From Bacteroidota bacterium (GTDB lineage: Bacteria > Bacteroidota > Bacteroidia > Chitinophagales > Chitinophagaceae), in contig JAEWAC010000380.1 in assembly GCA_023391895.1 (NCBI GenBank), forward strand, positions 1 through 19,747: 19,747 nucleotides of DNA, in the 5' to 3' direction. A program made the translations under genes and the position numbers. The stretch's first letter is position 1. Each line of letters opens with the position of its first letter. The notes beneath the pieces were generated by a model that saw only the letters and a program-made list of their open reading frames with translations, searched no databases and was not told where the DNA came from. Positions 1 through 8,388 of the stretch are shown piece by piece.

Positions 1-250
1 GGGCACCATAATGACGGACTGTTTCGTCGACCAGGGCCCTATTGCCTTCGGCTGAGGAAGCATCGGCTTTGATAAAAAAAGCATCGCCGCTCTGCCCCTT
101 GATCATGGATACGGTTTCCTGGCCCCCTTTTTCATCAAGGTCAGCCACCACCACCTTAGCTCCTTCGGCTGCAAAGCTGACACAGATGGCCCGTCCGATA
201 CCGGAAGCAGCGCCGGTAACAATGGCTATTTTGTTTTCCAGTTGTTTCAT
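1..250 (-). CDS. Short-chain dehydrogenase/reductase, partial (N-terminal 83 residues)
   Basis: This is the start of an NAD(P)-dependent oxidoreductase of the classical SDR family; the rest lies beyond the left window edge. From the ATG at 250 it reads MKQLENKIAIVTGAASGIG, so the TGxxxGIG dinucleotide-binding motif falls at residues 12-19. The second strand ends VVVAD with Asp37, and an acidic residue there usually favours NAD over NADP. The catalytic Ser, Tyr and Lys are not in view, so the substrate cannot be named. No neighbour in the window hints at a pathway, because the next gene on this strand ends 390 bases upstream behind a terminator. Family assignment is secure; specific function is unknown. 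Confidence 0.9.
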   Translation of the reverse strand, partial: MKQLENKIAIVTGAASGIGRAICVSFAAEGAKVVVADLDEKGGQETVSMIKGQSGDAFFIKADASSAEGNRALVDETVRHYGA

Positions 251-362
251 GATGAATGATTTTGGTTTAAGAAGCCGGCTTTGTATTAAAACTTACCGGA
301 TTGACCGAAGGGAAAGCGCCTGCAGCAGCCCGGTTTTAGCTTACTGAATTTACGCCAAAGCC

Positions 363-377
363 TTCAAAACCCTATGT
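363..377 (-). repeat. Intergenic 15-mer motif, copy 1
   Basis: On the minus strand this reads ACATAGGGTTTTGAA, two mismatches from the reference copy ATATGGGGTTTTGAA at 12630-12644. It is intergenic. Function is unknown. Confidence 0.5.
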
Positions 378-488
378 GCTTTTTAACCGTTCAGCTAATT
401 TTCACACCTTTTTTAACCGCCCCATAGAGAAGCCATATCTGATACGATCAGCCTTGCAGGAATGGTATTGGGAAAAAGCCACAACCCC

Positions 489-503
489 ATATGGACTTTT
501 GAA
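489..503 (+). repeat. Intergenic 15-mer motif, copy 2
   Basis: This reads ATATGGACTTTTGAA, two mismatches from the reference copy at 12630-12644. It is part of a 17-base stretch (487-503) that is identical to 10594-10610. Confidence 0.5.
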
Positions 504-547
504 GAAGTTGTGGATGCACCCGAATCTCTACGTTTGAGGCCTACTAC

Positions 548-571
548 AAAAAAAGGGGAGCCAAGCTCCCC
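548..571 (-). terminator. Intrinsic terminator of the RND efflux operon
   Basis: On the minus strand a perfect 7-bp stem (GGGGAGC/GCTCCCC, 3-base loop, 555-571) is followed by seven T residues (554-548). It lies 70 bases after the stop codon of the RND pump gene, as expected for the end of the efflux transcript. Confidence 0.9.
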
Positions 572-640
572 TAAACTATAAACCAAACTATAGATACAAA
601 TCGTCTGTTACAAAACCAGCCTTATATATTGTTCAAAAGG

Positions 641-3600
641 CTATACATGTGAAGATTCAAAGGCCTCTTCGTGTACCAACCTGGGCTTATAATCTTCCAC
701 CATTAATTGATTGATGGGCTGTTCTTTCTTGCCTCTATTGGCACGAACAATCAGCTTGTCAAAAATGGCATACATCACCGGCACTACCACCAGGGTCAGG
801 AATAAGGAAGAAATCAAACCACCGATAATAACCCAGGCCAGACCGTTCTTCCACTCGGCACCGGCACCCGAAGCCAGGGCAATGGGCAGCATACCAATCA
901 CCATCGCAATCGTGGTCATCAGGATGGGACGCAAACGGGCATGGTTGGCATCGAGCAGGGCCTGGTACGTACTGGCACCTTCTTCTTTCCGCTGGTTGGT
1001 AAAGTCTACCAGCATGATGGCGTTCTTAGCTACCAGACCAATCAGCATGATCAAACCCAGGATCGTAAACAGGTTCAAGGAGTTGTTGGTCAGCGCCAGG
1101 GCCAACAGGGCACCAATAATAGAAAGCGGGATGGAAAACAACACCACAAACGGATACACAAAGCTGTTGTACAGGGCCACCATGATGAGATACACCAGGA
1201 TAATGGCCGCCAAAAGCGCAATACCCAATGAGCCAAAACCTTCGCTTTGGTTTTCCATATCGCCGCTCCATACGTAGCTTACGCCGGCAGGCCGGTGCAG
1301 CTGGTCAAAAGCAGCCTGCCACTCGGCAGCTACCGTACCGGTAGGACGACCCACCGTTTGTGCCTGCACGGTTACAGAGGTGCTTTTATCCCGGCGTTCC
1401 AGCTGGCTGGGGCCAGAGCTTTCACGGATATCAGCAAACTGCGCCAGCCGGATTTGCTGTCCCTGGTCATTAATGAACAACAGGTTGCTTACGTCCTGTA
1501 TGCTTTGACGGTTAAAACTTCCATAGCGAATATTGATGTCATACTCATACTCACCCTGGCGGAACTTACCATTGTTATTACCGCTAAAAGCGGTTTGCAT
1601 GGTAGCACCTACCGTTGAAAGCGAAAGGCCCAGCGCCGCCATTTTATCTCTATCCACCTGCACGTTGATCTCCGGGTTACCGGCTTCTACGGAAAGCTTC
1701 ATTTCGGTAGCACCTTTTACTTTTCTCAACTCGTTCATGGCCGCATTGGCAAAAGTCATGACACTATCCAGCTCAGGACCTGTAACCACCAATGCCAGCG
1801 GCGCCTGTTCGGCCGAACCCAGGATGCTTACCGGCACGGTTTTCACCTTGGCACCTACCAGCACGGGCTCCAGTTCTCTTTTGATCTTGGCCGCATAAAT
1901 GTTGGCGGCATCCTCACGGTCTTTCTTCTCCACTAGTTGCACGTGGATCTCGGATTTATAAGCCGTGGCACGGGAAGCCCCCATACCATCGCTGGACTGG
2001 CCAACCGTTGTAATCAGCTTAGTGATTTCCTTTTTGTGTTTCAGATAATCCTCTGCCTTTTGAGTTACGGCATTGGTTTGCTCAATAGAGGCATCTTTGG
2101 GCATTTCTATCTGCACCAGGAACTCACCTCGGTCACTTTTGGCAAAGAACTCCGCACCAATATAGCCGGCACCCAGCAGGTAAAACGAAGCCAACAGCAG
2201 CCCGAACACCAATGCCAGAGTAGTTTTTTTGTGCGCCAGGGACCATTTCAAAATATTGCCTACCCATTCGGTAAAGCGGTGCAAACCTTTTTCAAACCCT
2301 ATAATGATTTTACCAAAAATGGATTTGCCGGTAATCCGCTCCAGCTTACCAAAGCGGGAAGACAGCCACGGCACAATGGTAAAGGAAGACAACAGGGAAA
2401 GCAAGGTGGCAATAGAAACCGTTACCGCAAATTGCTTGATGATATCGGCCGCCAGACCTGTACTTAAGGCAATGGGCACAAACACCACAACAATTACCAG
2501 GGTAATGGAGGTTACGGTAAAGCCAATTTCCTTGGTAGCATCGTAAGACGCTCGTACCCGGTTCTTGCCCATCTCCATATGCCGGTAAATATTTTCCAGC
2601 ACCACAATGGCATCATCCACCAGGATACCCACCACCAGCGACAACGCCAGCAGCGACATCAGGTTGAGCGAATAACCCAAAAGTGCCATGCCGATAAATG
2701 TGGCAATTAAGGAAGCCGGAATGGCAACCATTACAATCAGGGCATTACGAATGCTGTGCAGGAAGAACAGCATCACAAAGGCTACCAGGATAATGGCCAG
2801 CACCAGGTCATGAATCACGGCATCGGCTGATTGCAGGGTGTATACGGAACTATCGTTGGCGACACTAACCTGCAAGCCACTGGAGGCATAGTCCTGCTGC
2901 AGTTTTTCAATGGTGGCCCTGATTTGCTCACTCACCGCTACGGCATTGGCATCGGATTGTTTCAGCACCTGCACCGCAATGGCGCTTTGCTGATTCACCC
3001 GGGCGATCTTTTCCACGTCTTTTTGCGCATCCTGTACTTCGGCCACCTCCATCAGGCGCACTTGTGCACCATTGCGGTGGGCCACTACCAGATTCCTCAA
3101 TTCATCCACCGTTTTGTACTTACCCGCCAGGCGGATCAATACATCCTGCTCCCTTGTCTGTATACTACCGGTAGGAAAGTCCAGGTTGGAAGCAAGAATG
3201 GCGTTCTGCACCTGCAGCAGCGACAAGCCATAACCCTGCAGCCGATCTGCATCGATGCTCACCTGTATTTCACGCTCCTGGCCGCCAATCAGGTTTACCT
3301 GGGCCACACCTTCCACCCTGGATAAAACCGGCGCAATGCGCTTGTCCATCAGGTCGTAAAAGGCCGCTTCATCCATTTTGGCAGAAGCCGACAGGGTCAT
3401 GATGGGTAAATCATCCAGCGAGAATTTGTTCAGCGAAGGCGGATCCACGTCTTCCGGCAGATCCTTTAAAATGGCATTGATCCTTCTTTGGGCATCGTTC
3501 AGGGCATAGTCTACGTCTGTACCGCTTTTCAGGGTAATAACAACAGAGGAGATACTTTCAAAAGATTTGGTGTCCAGCTTTTTGATGTTCTCCATGGAGG

Positions 3601-3814
3601 ATACGGCGTCTTCTATTTTTTTGGAAACCGTATTTTCCACTTCGCTCGGCGAGGCGCCCGGGTAAATGGTGGTAACCGAAACCACCGAAGGGCTGAACTT
3701 GGGCAGCAGCTCGTAATTGAGCGAGGAATAACTTAACAATCCACCCAATGTCAGTATGATAAACAGTACTATGACAAGGGAAGGACGTTTTATGGATACT
3801 TCAGCTAATTTCAT
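641..3814 (-). CDS. RND-family efflux pump, inner-membrane transporter (HAE1/AcrB-like)
   Basis: This is the proton-driven inner-membrane subunit of a tripartite efflux pump exporting drugs, solvents or other amphiphiles. The 1057 residues match the usual length of about 1,050. TM1 is near residues 11-31, followed by a large periplasmic porter domain, a TM2-6 block (about 335-490), a second porter domain, and TM8-12 near the C-terminus. The proton-relay residues are present: Asp400-Asp401 in GILVDDAIVVLENIY, Lys930 in GLVAKNAIMLVDF and Arg962. These fit the multidrug HAE1 type rather than a metal (CusA) pump, but the substrate cannot be read from sequence. It is the last gene of the locus, 33 bases after the adaptor gene, and its transcript ends at 548-571. 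Control is probably by the upstream TetR proteins. Confidence 0.97.
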   Translation of the reverse strand: MKLAEVSIKRPSLVIVLFIILTLGGLLSYSSLNYELLPKFSPSVVSVTTIYPGASPSEVENTVSKKIEDAVSSMENIKKLDTKSFESISSVVITLKSGTDVDYALNDAQRRINAILKDLPEDVDPPSLNKFSLDDLPIMTLSASAKMDEAAFYDLMDKRIAPVLSRVEGVAQVNLIGGQEREIQVSIDADRLQGYGLSLLQVQNAILASNLDFPTGSIQTREQDVLIRLAGKYKTVDELRNLVVAHRNGAQVRLMEVAEVQDAQKDVEKIARVNQQSAIAVQVLKQSDANAVAVSEQIRATIEKLQQDYASSGLQVSVANDSSVYTLQSADAVIHDLVLAIILVAFVMLFFLHSIRNALIVMVAIPASLIATFIGMALLGYSLNLMSLLALSLVVGILVDDAIVVLENIYRHMEMGKNRVRASYDATKEIGFTVTSITLVIVVVFVPIALSTGLAADIIKQFAVTVSIATLLSLLSSFTIVPWLSSRFGKLERITGKSIFGKIIIGFEKGLHRFTEWVGNILKWSLAHKKTTLALVFGLLLASFYLLGAGYIGAEFFAKSDRGEFLVQIEMPKDASIEQTNAVTQKAEDYLKHKKEITKLITTVGQSSDGMGASRATAYKSEIHVQLVEKKDREDAANIYAAKIKRELEPVLVGAKVKTVPVSILGSAEQAPLALVVTGPELDSVMTFANAAMNELRKVKGATEMKLSVEAGNPEINVQVDRDKMAALGLSLSTVGATMQTAFSGNNNGKFRQGEYEYDINIRYGSFNRQSIQDVSNLLFINDQGQQIRLAQFADIRESSGPSQLERRDKSTSVTVQAQTVGRPTGTVAAEWQAAFDQLHRPAGVSYVWSGDMENQSEGFGSLGIALLAAIILVYLIMVALYNSFVYPFVVLFSIPLSIIGALLALALTNNSLNLFTILGLIMLIGLVAKNAIMLVDFTNQRKEEGASTYQALLDANHARLRPILMTTIAMVIGMLPIALASGAGAEWKNGLAWVIIGGLISSLFLTLVVVPVMYAIFDKLIVRANRGKKEQPINQLMVEDYKPRLVHEEAFESSHV

Positions 3815-3847
3815 CTATAAACTTTTTTATTTTCCTGTCAGGAATAC

Positions 3848-4927
3848 TTATTTCAACGGCGTTACTTTACTGCCGTCATTCAGGTTGATCTGTCCGCTGG
3901 TAATGATGGATTCACCTTCGTTCAATCCCTGCAACACTTCTACTTTATCGCCCAGTACACGACCGGCAATCACCTTGCGCAGACGGGCGGTATTGCCTGC
4001 TTCCACCACAAATACCTGGTTGGAACTAACACTACCCACAAAAGCGGCGCGGGGCACAACGATTACCGGAGCGGTATTTTCAAAATTGAAAATGGCCGTA
4101 CCATACATGCCCGCTTTCAGTTTGTTGCCGGGGTTGCTGGCTACTTCAATCTCAATAGGGAAGTTGAGTGAATTATCAGCCTTTGGTGCAATAAAGCTTA
4201 CGGTGCCGCCAAAGCTCTTGTCGGGGAACACGCTGGCTTTTACCGTTACTTTATCACCTACATTCAAATTCGCTACCTGGCCTTCATTTACGGTTACATT
4301 CAGCTTCAGCCTGGATACATCCACCAGTTCAAACAACTGCGTACCGGGGTTTACCACGGCCCCCGGCTCGATATATCGCTTGTTGACAATACCGTTGATA
4401 GAAGATTTAATGTTGGCATCTCCTACCCTTATTTTGGCCTGCGCTACTCTTGCAGCGGCATTTTCTACCGCCAGTGTAGCCTGGTCTAATTGCTGCTGGG
4501 TAACACCACCTGTTTTAAAGGCGTTTTCATAACGCTGCTTGTCACGGGCGGCATTTTCATAAGCGGCCTGTGCTGTTTCCAGGTCAATGTTCAGGGCATC
4601 GGCTTTAATAATGGCCAGCGTTTGTCCTTTGCGTACATAGCTGCCTTCATCCACCAGTACACGGGTTACACGACCGGAATTTTCAGCGGCAAAATTGAGC
4701 TGCTGGGCCGGTGTAAAATTGCCATTGGCACTAAAGTCCAGCTCCAGGCTTTGCTTTGCCACGGTATCCACTCTTACGGCAACCTCGCCGGTGCCGGTTT
4801 CGGCTACCACGGCGGTTTTGGCTTCGTTTTCTTTTTTGTTATTAGCCAGAACAGTTCCGATGACAACAAATACACCCGCCAGGATGGCAATGGTAACCAC
4901 TGTTCTGATAATGCTTTTCTTTCTCAT
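3848..4927 (-). CDS. Membrane-fusion (periplasmic adaptor) protein of the RND pump
   Basis: This protein bridges the inner-membrane pump and the outer-membrane channel (HlyD/AcrA family). It has 359 residues and one N-terminal hydrophobic anchor (about residues 8-28) with no lipobox cysteine, so it is probably held by an uncleaved helix rather than a lipid. A lipoyl-like half follows (NSGRVTRVLVDEGSYVRKGQ), then an alpha-helical hairpin rich in Ala, Gln and Glu, the returning lipoyl half (NGIVNKRYIEPGAVVNPG) and beta-barrel and membrane-proximal domains. It starts 15 bases after the TolC gene and ends 33 bases before the pump gene, so all three parts are co-transcribed in the order needed to build the complex. 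Confidence 0.96.
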   Translation of the reverse strand: MRKKSIIRTVVTIAILAGVFVVIGTVLANNKKENEAKTAVVAETGTGEVAVRVDTVAKQSLELDFSANGNFTPAQQLNFAAENSGRVTRVLVDEGSYVRKGQTLAIIKADALNIDLETAQAAYENAARDKQRYENAFKTGGVTQQQLDQATLAVENAAARVAQAKIRVGDANIKSSINGIVNKRYIEPGAVVNPGTQLFELVDVSRLKLNVTVNEGQVANLNVGDKVTVKASVFPDKSFGGTVSFIAPKADNSLNFPIEIEVASNPGNKLKAGMYGTAIFNFENTAPVIVVPRAAFVGSVSSNQVFVVEAGNTARLRKVIAGRVLGDKVEVLQGLNEGESIITSGQINLNDGSKVTPLK

Positions 4928-4942
4928 CTTTTATGTATTGCT

Positions 4943-6361
4943 TTAGTTGATTAAAGTTTTTAATTCACCTTTTGATTTAACCAGTTGTATTTCTGCCAGC
5001 CTGTAATTGAGCAGGGCGGCTGAATAATTATTTTGCGCTTCGGTCAGCGAGTTTTCCGCACTCAGCAGGTCGGTAAGCGTAGCCAGCCCCTGGTTGTAAT
5101 TGTTTTGGGTATTGTCAAACACTTCCTGCGCCAGCTGCACGTTTTCTTTTTGTGCATTGAGTGTAATAATGCTGTTATTGATCTGCGTTCTGGCATTTTC
5201 AAAAGCCAGGTTTAGCGCCAGCGTGGTATTGGAAATATCCTCGTTGAGCTTTTGAATACTGATATCTGCCTGGCGGATGCGGGAACGGGTAGCAAAGCCA
5301 TTGAAGATGGGAATGCGCAGGTTTAAACTAACCGATGCTGCATCAAACCAGTTTACCCCCTTGCTTTGCCCTTTAAATACCGGAACGGTATTACCAATAC
5401 CCTGGTAGGAATAGTTGCCGGACAGGGAAAGGCTGGGATAATATTCAGCCTTATACGCTTCTTTCTGGTATTTCAGCAGCTCGCCCTGGCGCTCCAGCAA
5501 CCGGTACTCCGTACGACCCGATACATCAATGGAATCCTGCGCCGGCACCGCCTGCGGCTGAATTTCAGCAAAGGCCACATCCGGTATCGCTACAGGCGTT
5601 TGAATGGGCATACCCATAAAAAACTTCAGGTTGTTTTCCAGCAGCGCTACGTTGTTGATCAGTTGTTGCCGCTGGCTTTTTAAGTTGGAGATGTTAACTG
5701 CAATGCGGTCCACATCAATCTTTTTGGCCAGCCCGTTTTTATACTGCCCCTGCAAAATGTTTTGCACTTTTTCGGTATTCTTGATGGTAGAATCCAGCAC
5801 ACCCATTTGTTGTCGGTGCACCAATACCTGGTAGTAATTGGTGGCTACCTGTTCAATGATCTGCTCTTCGGTCAGCTGCGCATTGAGCCGGTAAAACTCC
5901 TGCGTGGCTTTGGCGGCACTCAGGCCGGTAAACACCGATTTATCAAACAGGTTTTGCGACAAGGAAATGCCGGCATTGGCATTCCACTTTTGACCAAAAG
6001 CGATCAGGATGGTTTCGTTGGGATTGGGGTTGGGCCCGAAAATGTTGGGCAAAGCGCTCATCTGCAACAAGGGGTTGTGCGCCAGCGCCGCCGAACCATT
6101 GATCTGCGGCAACGCACGGGAACGCACTTCTTCAATCTTGTATTGACTGTTTTCTACATCCAGTTGCGCCTTGCGGGCATTTTGGTTGGCCTTGAGCGCA
6201 TAATTCAAGGCATCCTTCAGGCTTAGCACCACCGGCTCCTGCGCCTGTAAAGGCTGTACCATCAGGATGCAAGCCACAACTGCCATCCAGAGGCTTATCC
6301 TTTTTAATCCGGGCCTGTTGGTTTTGTTTCCGGCCAAACTACTATTCTGGCTATTTTTCAT
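4943..6361 (-). CDS. TolC-family outer-membrane efflux channel
   Basis: This is the outer-membrane exit duct of the tripartite pump. It has 472 residues with a late signal peptide: a basic stretch to about residue 21, a hydrophobic core LWMAVVACILMV, and likely cleavage near LQAQ (about residue 40). The body has the two long coiled-coil repeats of the OEP family, for example near VATNYYQVLVHRQQMGVLDS and in the C-terminal half around SAENSLTEAQNNYSAALLNY. The start codon lies inside the last codons of the preceding TetR gene (AATGAAAAATAG, 11-base overlap), so translation is probably coupled to the regulator. Substrate range is unknown. Confidence 0.96.
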   Translation of the reverse strand: MKNSQNSSLAGNKTNRPGLKRISLWMAVVACILMVQPLQAQEPVVLSLKDALNYALKANQNARKAQLDVENSQYKIEEVRSRALPQINGSAALAHNPLLQMSALPNIFGPNPNPNETILIAFGQKWNANAGISLSQNLFDKSVFTGLSAAKATQEFYRLNAQLTEEQIIEQVATNYYQVLVHRQQMGVLDSTIKNTEKVQNILQGQYKNGLAKKIDVDRIAVNISNLKSQRQQLINNVALLENNLKFFMGMPIQTPVAIPDVAFAEIQPQAVPAQDSIDVSGRTEYRLLERQGELLKYQKEAYKAEYYPSLSLSGNYSYQGIGNTVPVFKGQSKGVNWFDAASVSLNLRIPIFNGFATRSRIRQADISIQKLNEDISNTTLALNLAFENARTQINNSIITLNAQKENVQLAQEVFDNTQNNYNQGLATLTDLLSAENSLTEAQNNYSAALLNYRLAEIQLVKSKGELKTLIN

Positions 6362-6956
6362 TTTTGTACTTTAAATATGTATTGATGATCTTTTTTCCGT
6401 TGTTATTGACAATGGCATGCAGGTAAAATGCGGTGAAGTCCTGCATCAGTTGACTGGCACCCACCGGGGCACCGGTAAAGCCTGCCGGGTTCAGCGCCGT
6501 AGTAATTTGCTGCAGGCGTACCGCAGCGGTAAAATCGATGTCCAGGTCTTCGCGGTAATACCCTTCTGCTATACCTCTTTTCAGGTTTTTGACAATGGCA
6601 GGCGTGTATACCTGCTGCCGGTGATCCACCACCTTTTGCCAGGCGGCCGGAAAAAATTTTTCCAGCTCATAAAAGAAGTGCGGCGTAACTGAGGCTAATG
6701 CCGTAAAAGACATTTCCACCTGCTTTATCACTTCTTCCACCGCGTGTTGGGCCTCGGCAGTTGCCAGCTGCATCGCGGTGCTGTGGCAATCCAGCAGTTC
6801 TTCCACCACTTTTTCAACCAGTTCATTTTTATCGGATACAGATTGGTAAATGGTTTTTTTGGATATACCTGCATGCTTGGCCAGGTCATCCATGGAAACG
6901 CTTTTCAATCCGTAAGAAAAAAACAGCTTTTTTGCTTTTTGTACTACCTGCTCCAT
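6351..6956 (-). CDS. TetR/AcrR-family regulator 1 (next to TolC)
   Basis: This is a DNA-binding repressor-type protein of 201 residues, a normal TetR length. The helix-turn-helix is at residues 20-46 (SMDDLAKHAGISKKTIYQSV), followed by DKNELVEKVVEELL at the start of the ligand-binding domain. It differs from the two other TetR proteins upstream: it has YQSVSDKNEL where they have YYFPDK. The start codon shares one base with the stop of the preceding TetR gene (TAATG), and its end overlaps the TolC gene by 11 bases. It is therefore inside the efflux transcript and a likely local regulator of it. Activation or repression and the ligand cannot be told from sequence. Confidence 0.93.
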   Translation of the reverse strand: MEQVVQKAKKLFFSYGLKSVSMDDLAKHAGISKKTIYQSVSDKNELVEKVVEELLDCHSTAMQLATAEAQHAVEEVIKQVEMSFTALASVTPHFFYELEKFFPAAWQKVVDHRQQVYTPAIVKNLKRGIAEGYYREDLDIDFTAAVRLQQITTALNPAGFTGAPVGASQLMQDFTAFYLHAIVNNNGKKIINTYLKYKNEK

Positions 6957-7546
6957 TAATTATCGTTTCTTAAGCCATTATAAAAAAGTTGTATGATCTC
7001 TTTTTGCTTTTGAGAAGAGGCGGCAAAGGTCTCCCGGTCAGGGATCATGGTTCTATCCTGCATGCAATAAGCAAGGGCCGATAATGTTTCCAATATCAGG
7101 CTGCAGGTTTTTAAAGCATCCAGCGGTTTTAATTCTTTTACCGCTATCCCTTTTTCAAACAGCATTACCAGCAATGCCAGTTCCTTCTGCCTTAGCTTTT
7201 GCTTGATGCTGCCAATAGCCGGTGCGCCCGCTACGGCTTCATTACCCTGAAACTGCAGGGCCAGCATATAGTACTTTTTAACAAACCGACTCCTGATGTC
7301 AATCATCTCCAACAAGGCCTCTTCCAGGTTCGCGGCACGGTCACACGCTTTGCCTAACATGTCGATGTATTCTTCAATAATCCTTTCTTCCACCGCAGCT
7401 ATCAGGCTTTGCTTATCCGGAAAATAATAAAACAGGGACTGCTTGGATACGGAAAGATCGTCGGCTATTTCCGTCAGCGTTGTTTTATTGATTCCAAAAT
7501 GGGAGAAGCGCTTGATGGCCGCTTCCAGTATAAATTCCTGCTTCAC
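6956..7546 (-). CDS. TetR/AcrR-family regulator 2 (GTG start)
   Basis: This is a TetR regulator of 196 residues with HTH about 23-45 (TLTEIADDLSVSKQSLFYYF) followed by PDKQSL. It is closely similar in that region to regulator 3 (TMTEIGNDLSISKALLYYYF), suggesting duplication. A longer frame could begin at a TTG at 7555, but that codon touches a strong Shine-Dalgarno (GGAGG, 7556-7560). The GTG at 7546, nine bases below GGAGG, is the better start. The stop overlaps the next TetR start by one base. A candidate promoter and a nested inverted repeat lie just upstream (7567-7608), so autoregulation is plausible. This gene may start the main efflux transcript. Confidence 0.9.
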   Translation of the reverse strand: MKQEFILEAAIKRFSHFGINKTTLTEIADDLSVSKQSLFYYFPDKQSLIAAVEERIIEEYIDMLGKACDRAANLEEALLEMIDIRSRFVKKYYMLALQFQGNEAVAGAPAIGSIKQKLRQKELALLVMLFEKGIAVKELKPLDALKTCSLILETLSALAYCMQDRTMIPDRETFAASSQKQKEIIQLFYNGLRNDN

Positions 7547-7555
7547 GCTACTCAA

Positions 7556-7560
7556 CCTCC
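7556..7560 (-). promoter_or_regulatory. Strong Shine-Dalgarno deciding a GTG start
   Basis: GGAGG on the minus strand sits nine bases before the GTG at 7546 and directly against an alternative TTG at 7555. Strong SD sequences are otherwise rare in this window, so it stands out and sets the start of TetR regulator 2. Confidence 0.65.
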
Positions 7561-7566
7561 TTTTTT

Positions 7567-7608
7567 ACTTTTGACCTATTGACTTTTTTGATTTAAAAGT
7601 CAAAAGTA
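7567..7608 (-). promoter_or_regulatory. Candidate promoter with overlapping TetR-type operator
   Basis: The minus strand has TACTTTTG at 7608-7601, a full match to the Bacteroidetes -7 consensus TAnnTTTG. A 9-bp inverted repeat (ACTTTTGAC 7567-7575, GTCAAAAGT 7599-7607) and a second nested one (TTGACTTTT 7579-7587, AAAAGTCAA 7595-7603) share arms and cover the -7 element and the expected start of transcription. A repressor bound here would block the promoter. No convincing -33 element was found: the nearest TTG is about 15 bases upstream, which is short. The link to the TetR proteins is inferred from position. Confidence 0.55.
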
Positions 7609-7622
7609 CAACAAAAAAAATT

Positions 7623-8231
7623 TCAATGATTGTTAAAACCAAGTCCTTTGAAAAAAATAAGGGCAAATTCTTTTTCTTTTTTTAAAATGGCCTGAAACTG
7701 CTTTTTATCGGGAAACAGGATGCCGTTGCGGAACCGGAAAATGTAGCGGAAACCTTCCAGCAGGTCGTAAAACAGTTCAGCCGTTTTCCGAGCTTCAGTA
7801 TGGAGGGGTTGTTTTTTAAGCCCTTTTTCCAGGATCATGGTAATGCGGCTGAGTTCTTTGTTTCTGAACTCTGTAAACAAATCTTGCAGCGGGGGGGGAA
7901 TATTGGGAGGCGTATAGGTTTTTAAAAACTCCAGAATGTTATGATACTTGATGATAAAGTCGGTACGGATGTCCAGGAAAAGCAAAATCGCCTTCATGGG
8001 ATCTTCTTCCTGCTGCAGCACCTCTGCATCCTGATCTTCCGTAGCCTGCGTAATGCTTTCGATGACGGCGGCATACAGGCTCAGTTTATCGGGAAAATAG
8101 TAGTAGAGCAAGGCTTTTGATATGGACAGGTCGTTGCCGATCTCCGTCATGGTGGTTTTAGCCACACCAAAATGGGCAAATCGTTTTAAAGCCGCTTCAA
8201 TGATAGCCTCTCTTTTTTGATCCTGACTCAT
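7623..8231 (-). CDS. TetR/AcrR-family regulator 3
   Basis: This is a TetR regulator of 202 residues from the ATG at 8231; an upstream TTG at 8243 would add four residues and is less likely. The HTH is about residues 28-50 (TMTEIGNDLSISKALLYYYF) followed by PDKLSL. It is most like regulator 2, while the ligand-binding halves differ clearly. A run of eight C residues on the coding strand (7898-7891) encodes part of IPPPL and could be slippage-prone. The gene is separated from regulator 2 by 76 bases that hold a candidate promoter and operator. It could be co-transcribed with the pump or act as an independent regulator. Confidence 0.9.
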   Translation of the reverse strand: MSQDQKREAIIEAALKRFAHFGVAKTTMTEIGNDLSISKALLYYYFPDKLSLYAAVIESITQATEDQDAEVLQQEEDPMKAILLFLDIRTDFIIKYHNILEFLKTYTPPNIPPPLQDLFTEFRNKELSRITMILEKGLKKQPLHTEARKTAELFYDLLEGFRYIFRFRNGILFPDKKQFQAILKKEKEFALIFFKGLGFNNH

Positions 8232-8365
8232 ATGGGTTTTCAAAGAAAAGCATTTTCCGGGATTGATGCTTCACCTGAATGCGATCTACTATAAAACAAC
8301 GATGTTATTTCGACAGCTATGCCATCTGCATCTTGCAAACACCTGGTTTGGAAATTGGTTTAAAG

Positions 8366-8388
8366 GAAAAAAGAGGTTGATCTTTTGC
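8366..8388 (-). terminator. Weak possible terminator after the dipeptidase gene
   Basis: Just after the M19 stop codon the minus strand has a 6-bp A/T-rich stem (AAAAGA/TCTTTT, 6-base loop, 8386-8369) running into further T residues. The stem is weak and this could be chance. If it fails, transcription would run on into the TetR genes. Confidence 0.25.

Larger units (their letters stand above)
251..640. other. Gene-free stretch upstream of the SDR gene
   Basis: No credible coding frame is seen. The stretch contains the terminator of the efflux operon (548-571) and two copies of the degenerate 15-mer family in inverted orientation, at 363-377 and 489-503. It must also hold the SDR promoter, but I see no clear TAnnTTTG element for that gene. 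Confidence 0.6.

Noticed and set aside
42..347. Plus-strand 101-codon frame at the left edge
   Set aside because: It lies opposite the SDR gene, whose TGxxxGIG motif is clear, and has no family likeness.
711..3736. Several long plus-strand frames opposite the RND pump gene
   Set aside because: They are mirror frames of a well-conserved coding region; none shows a domain.
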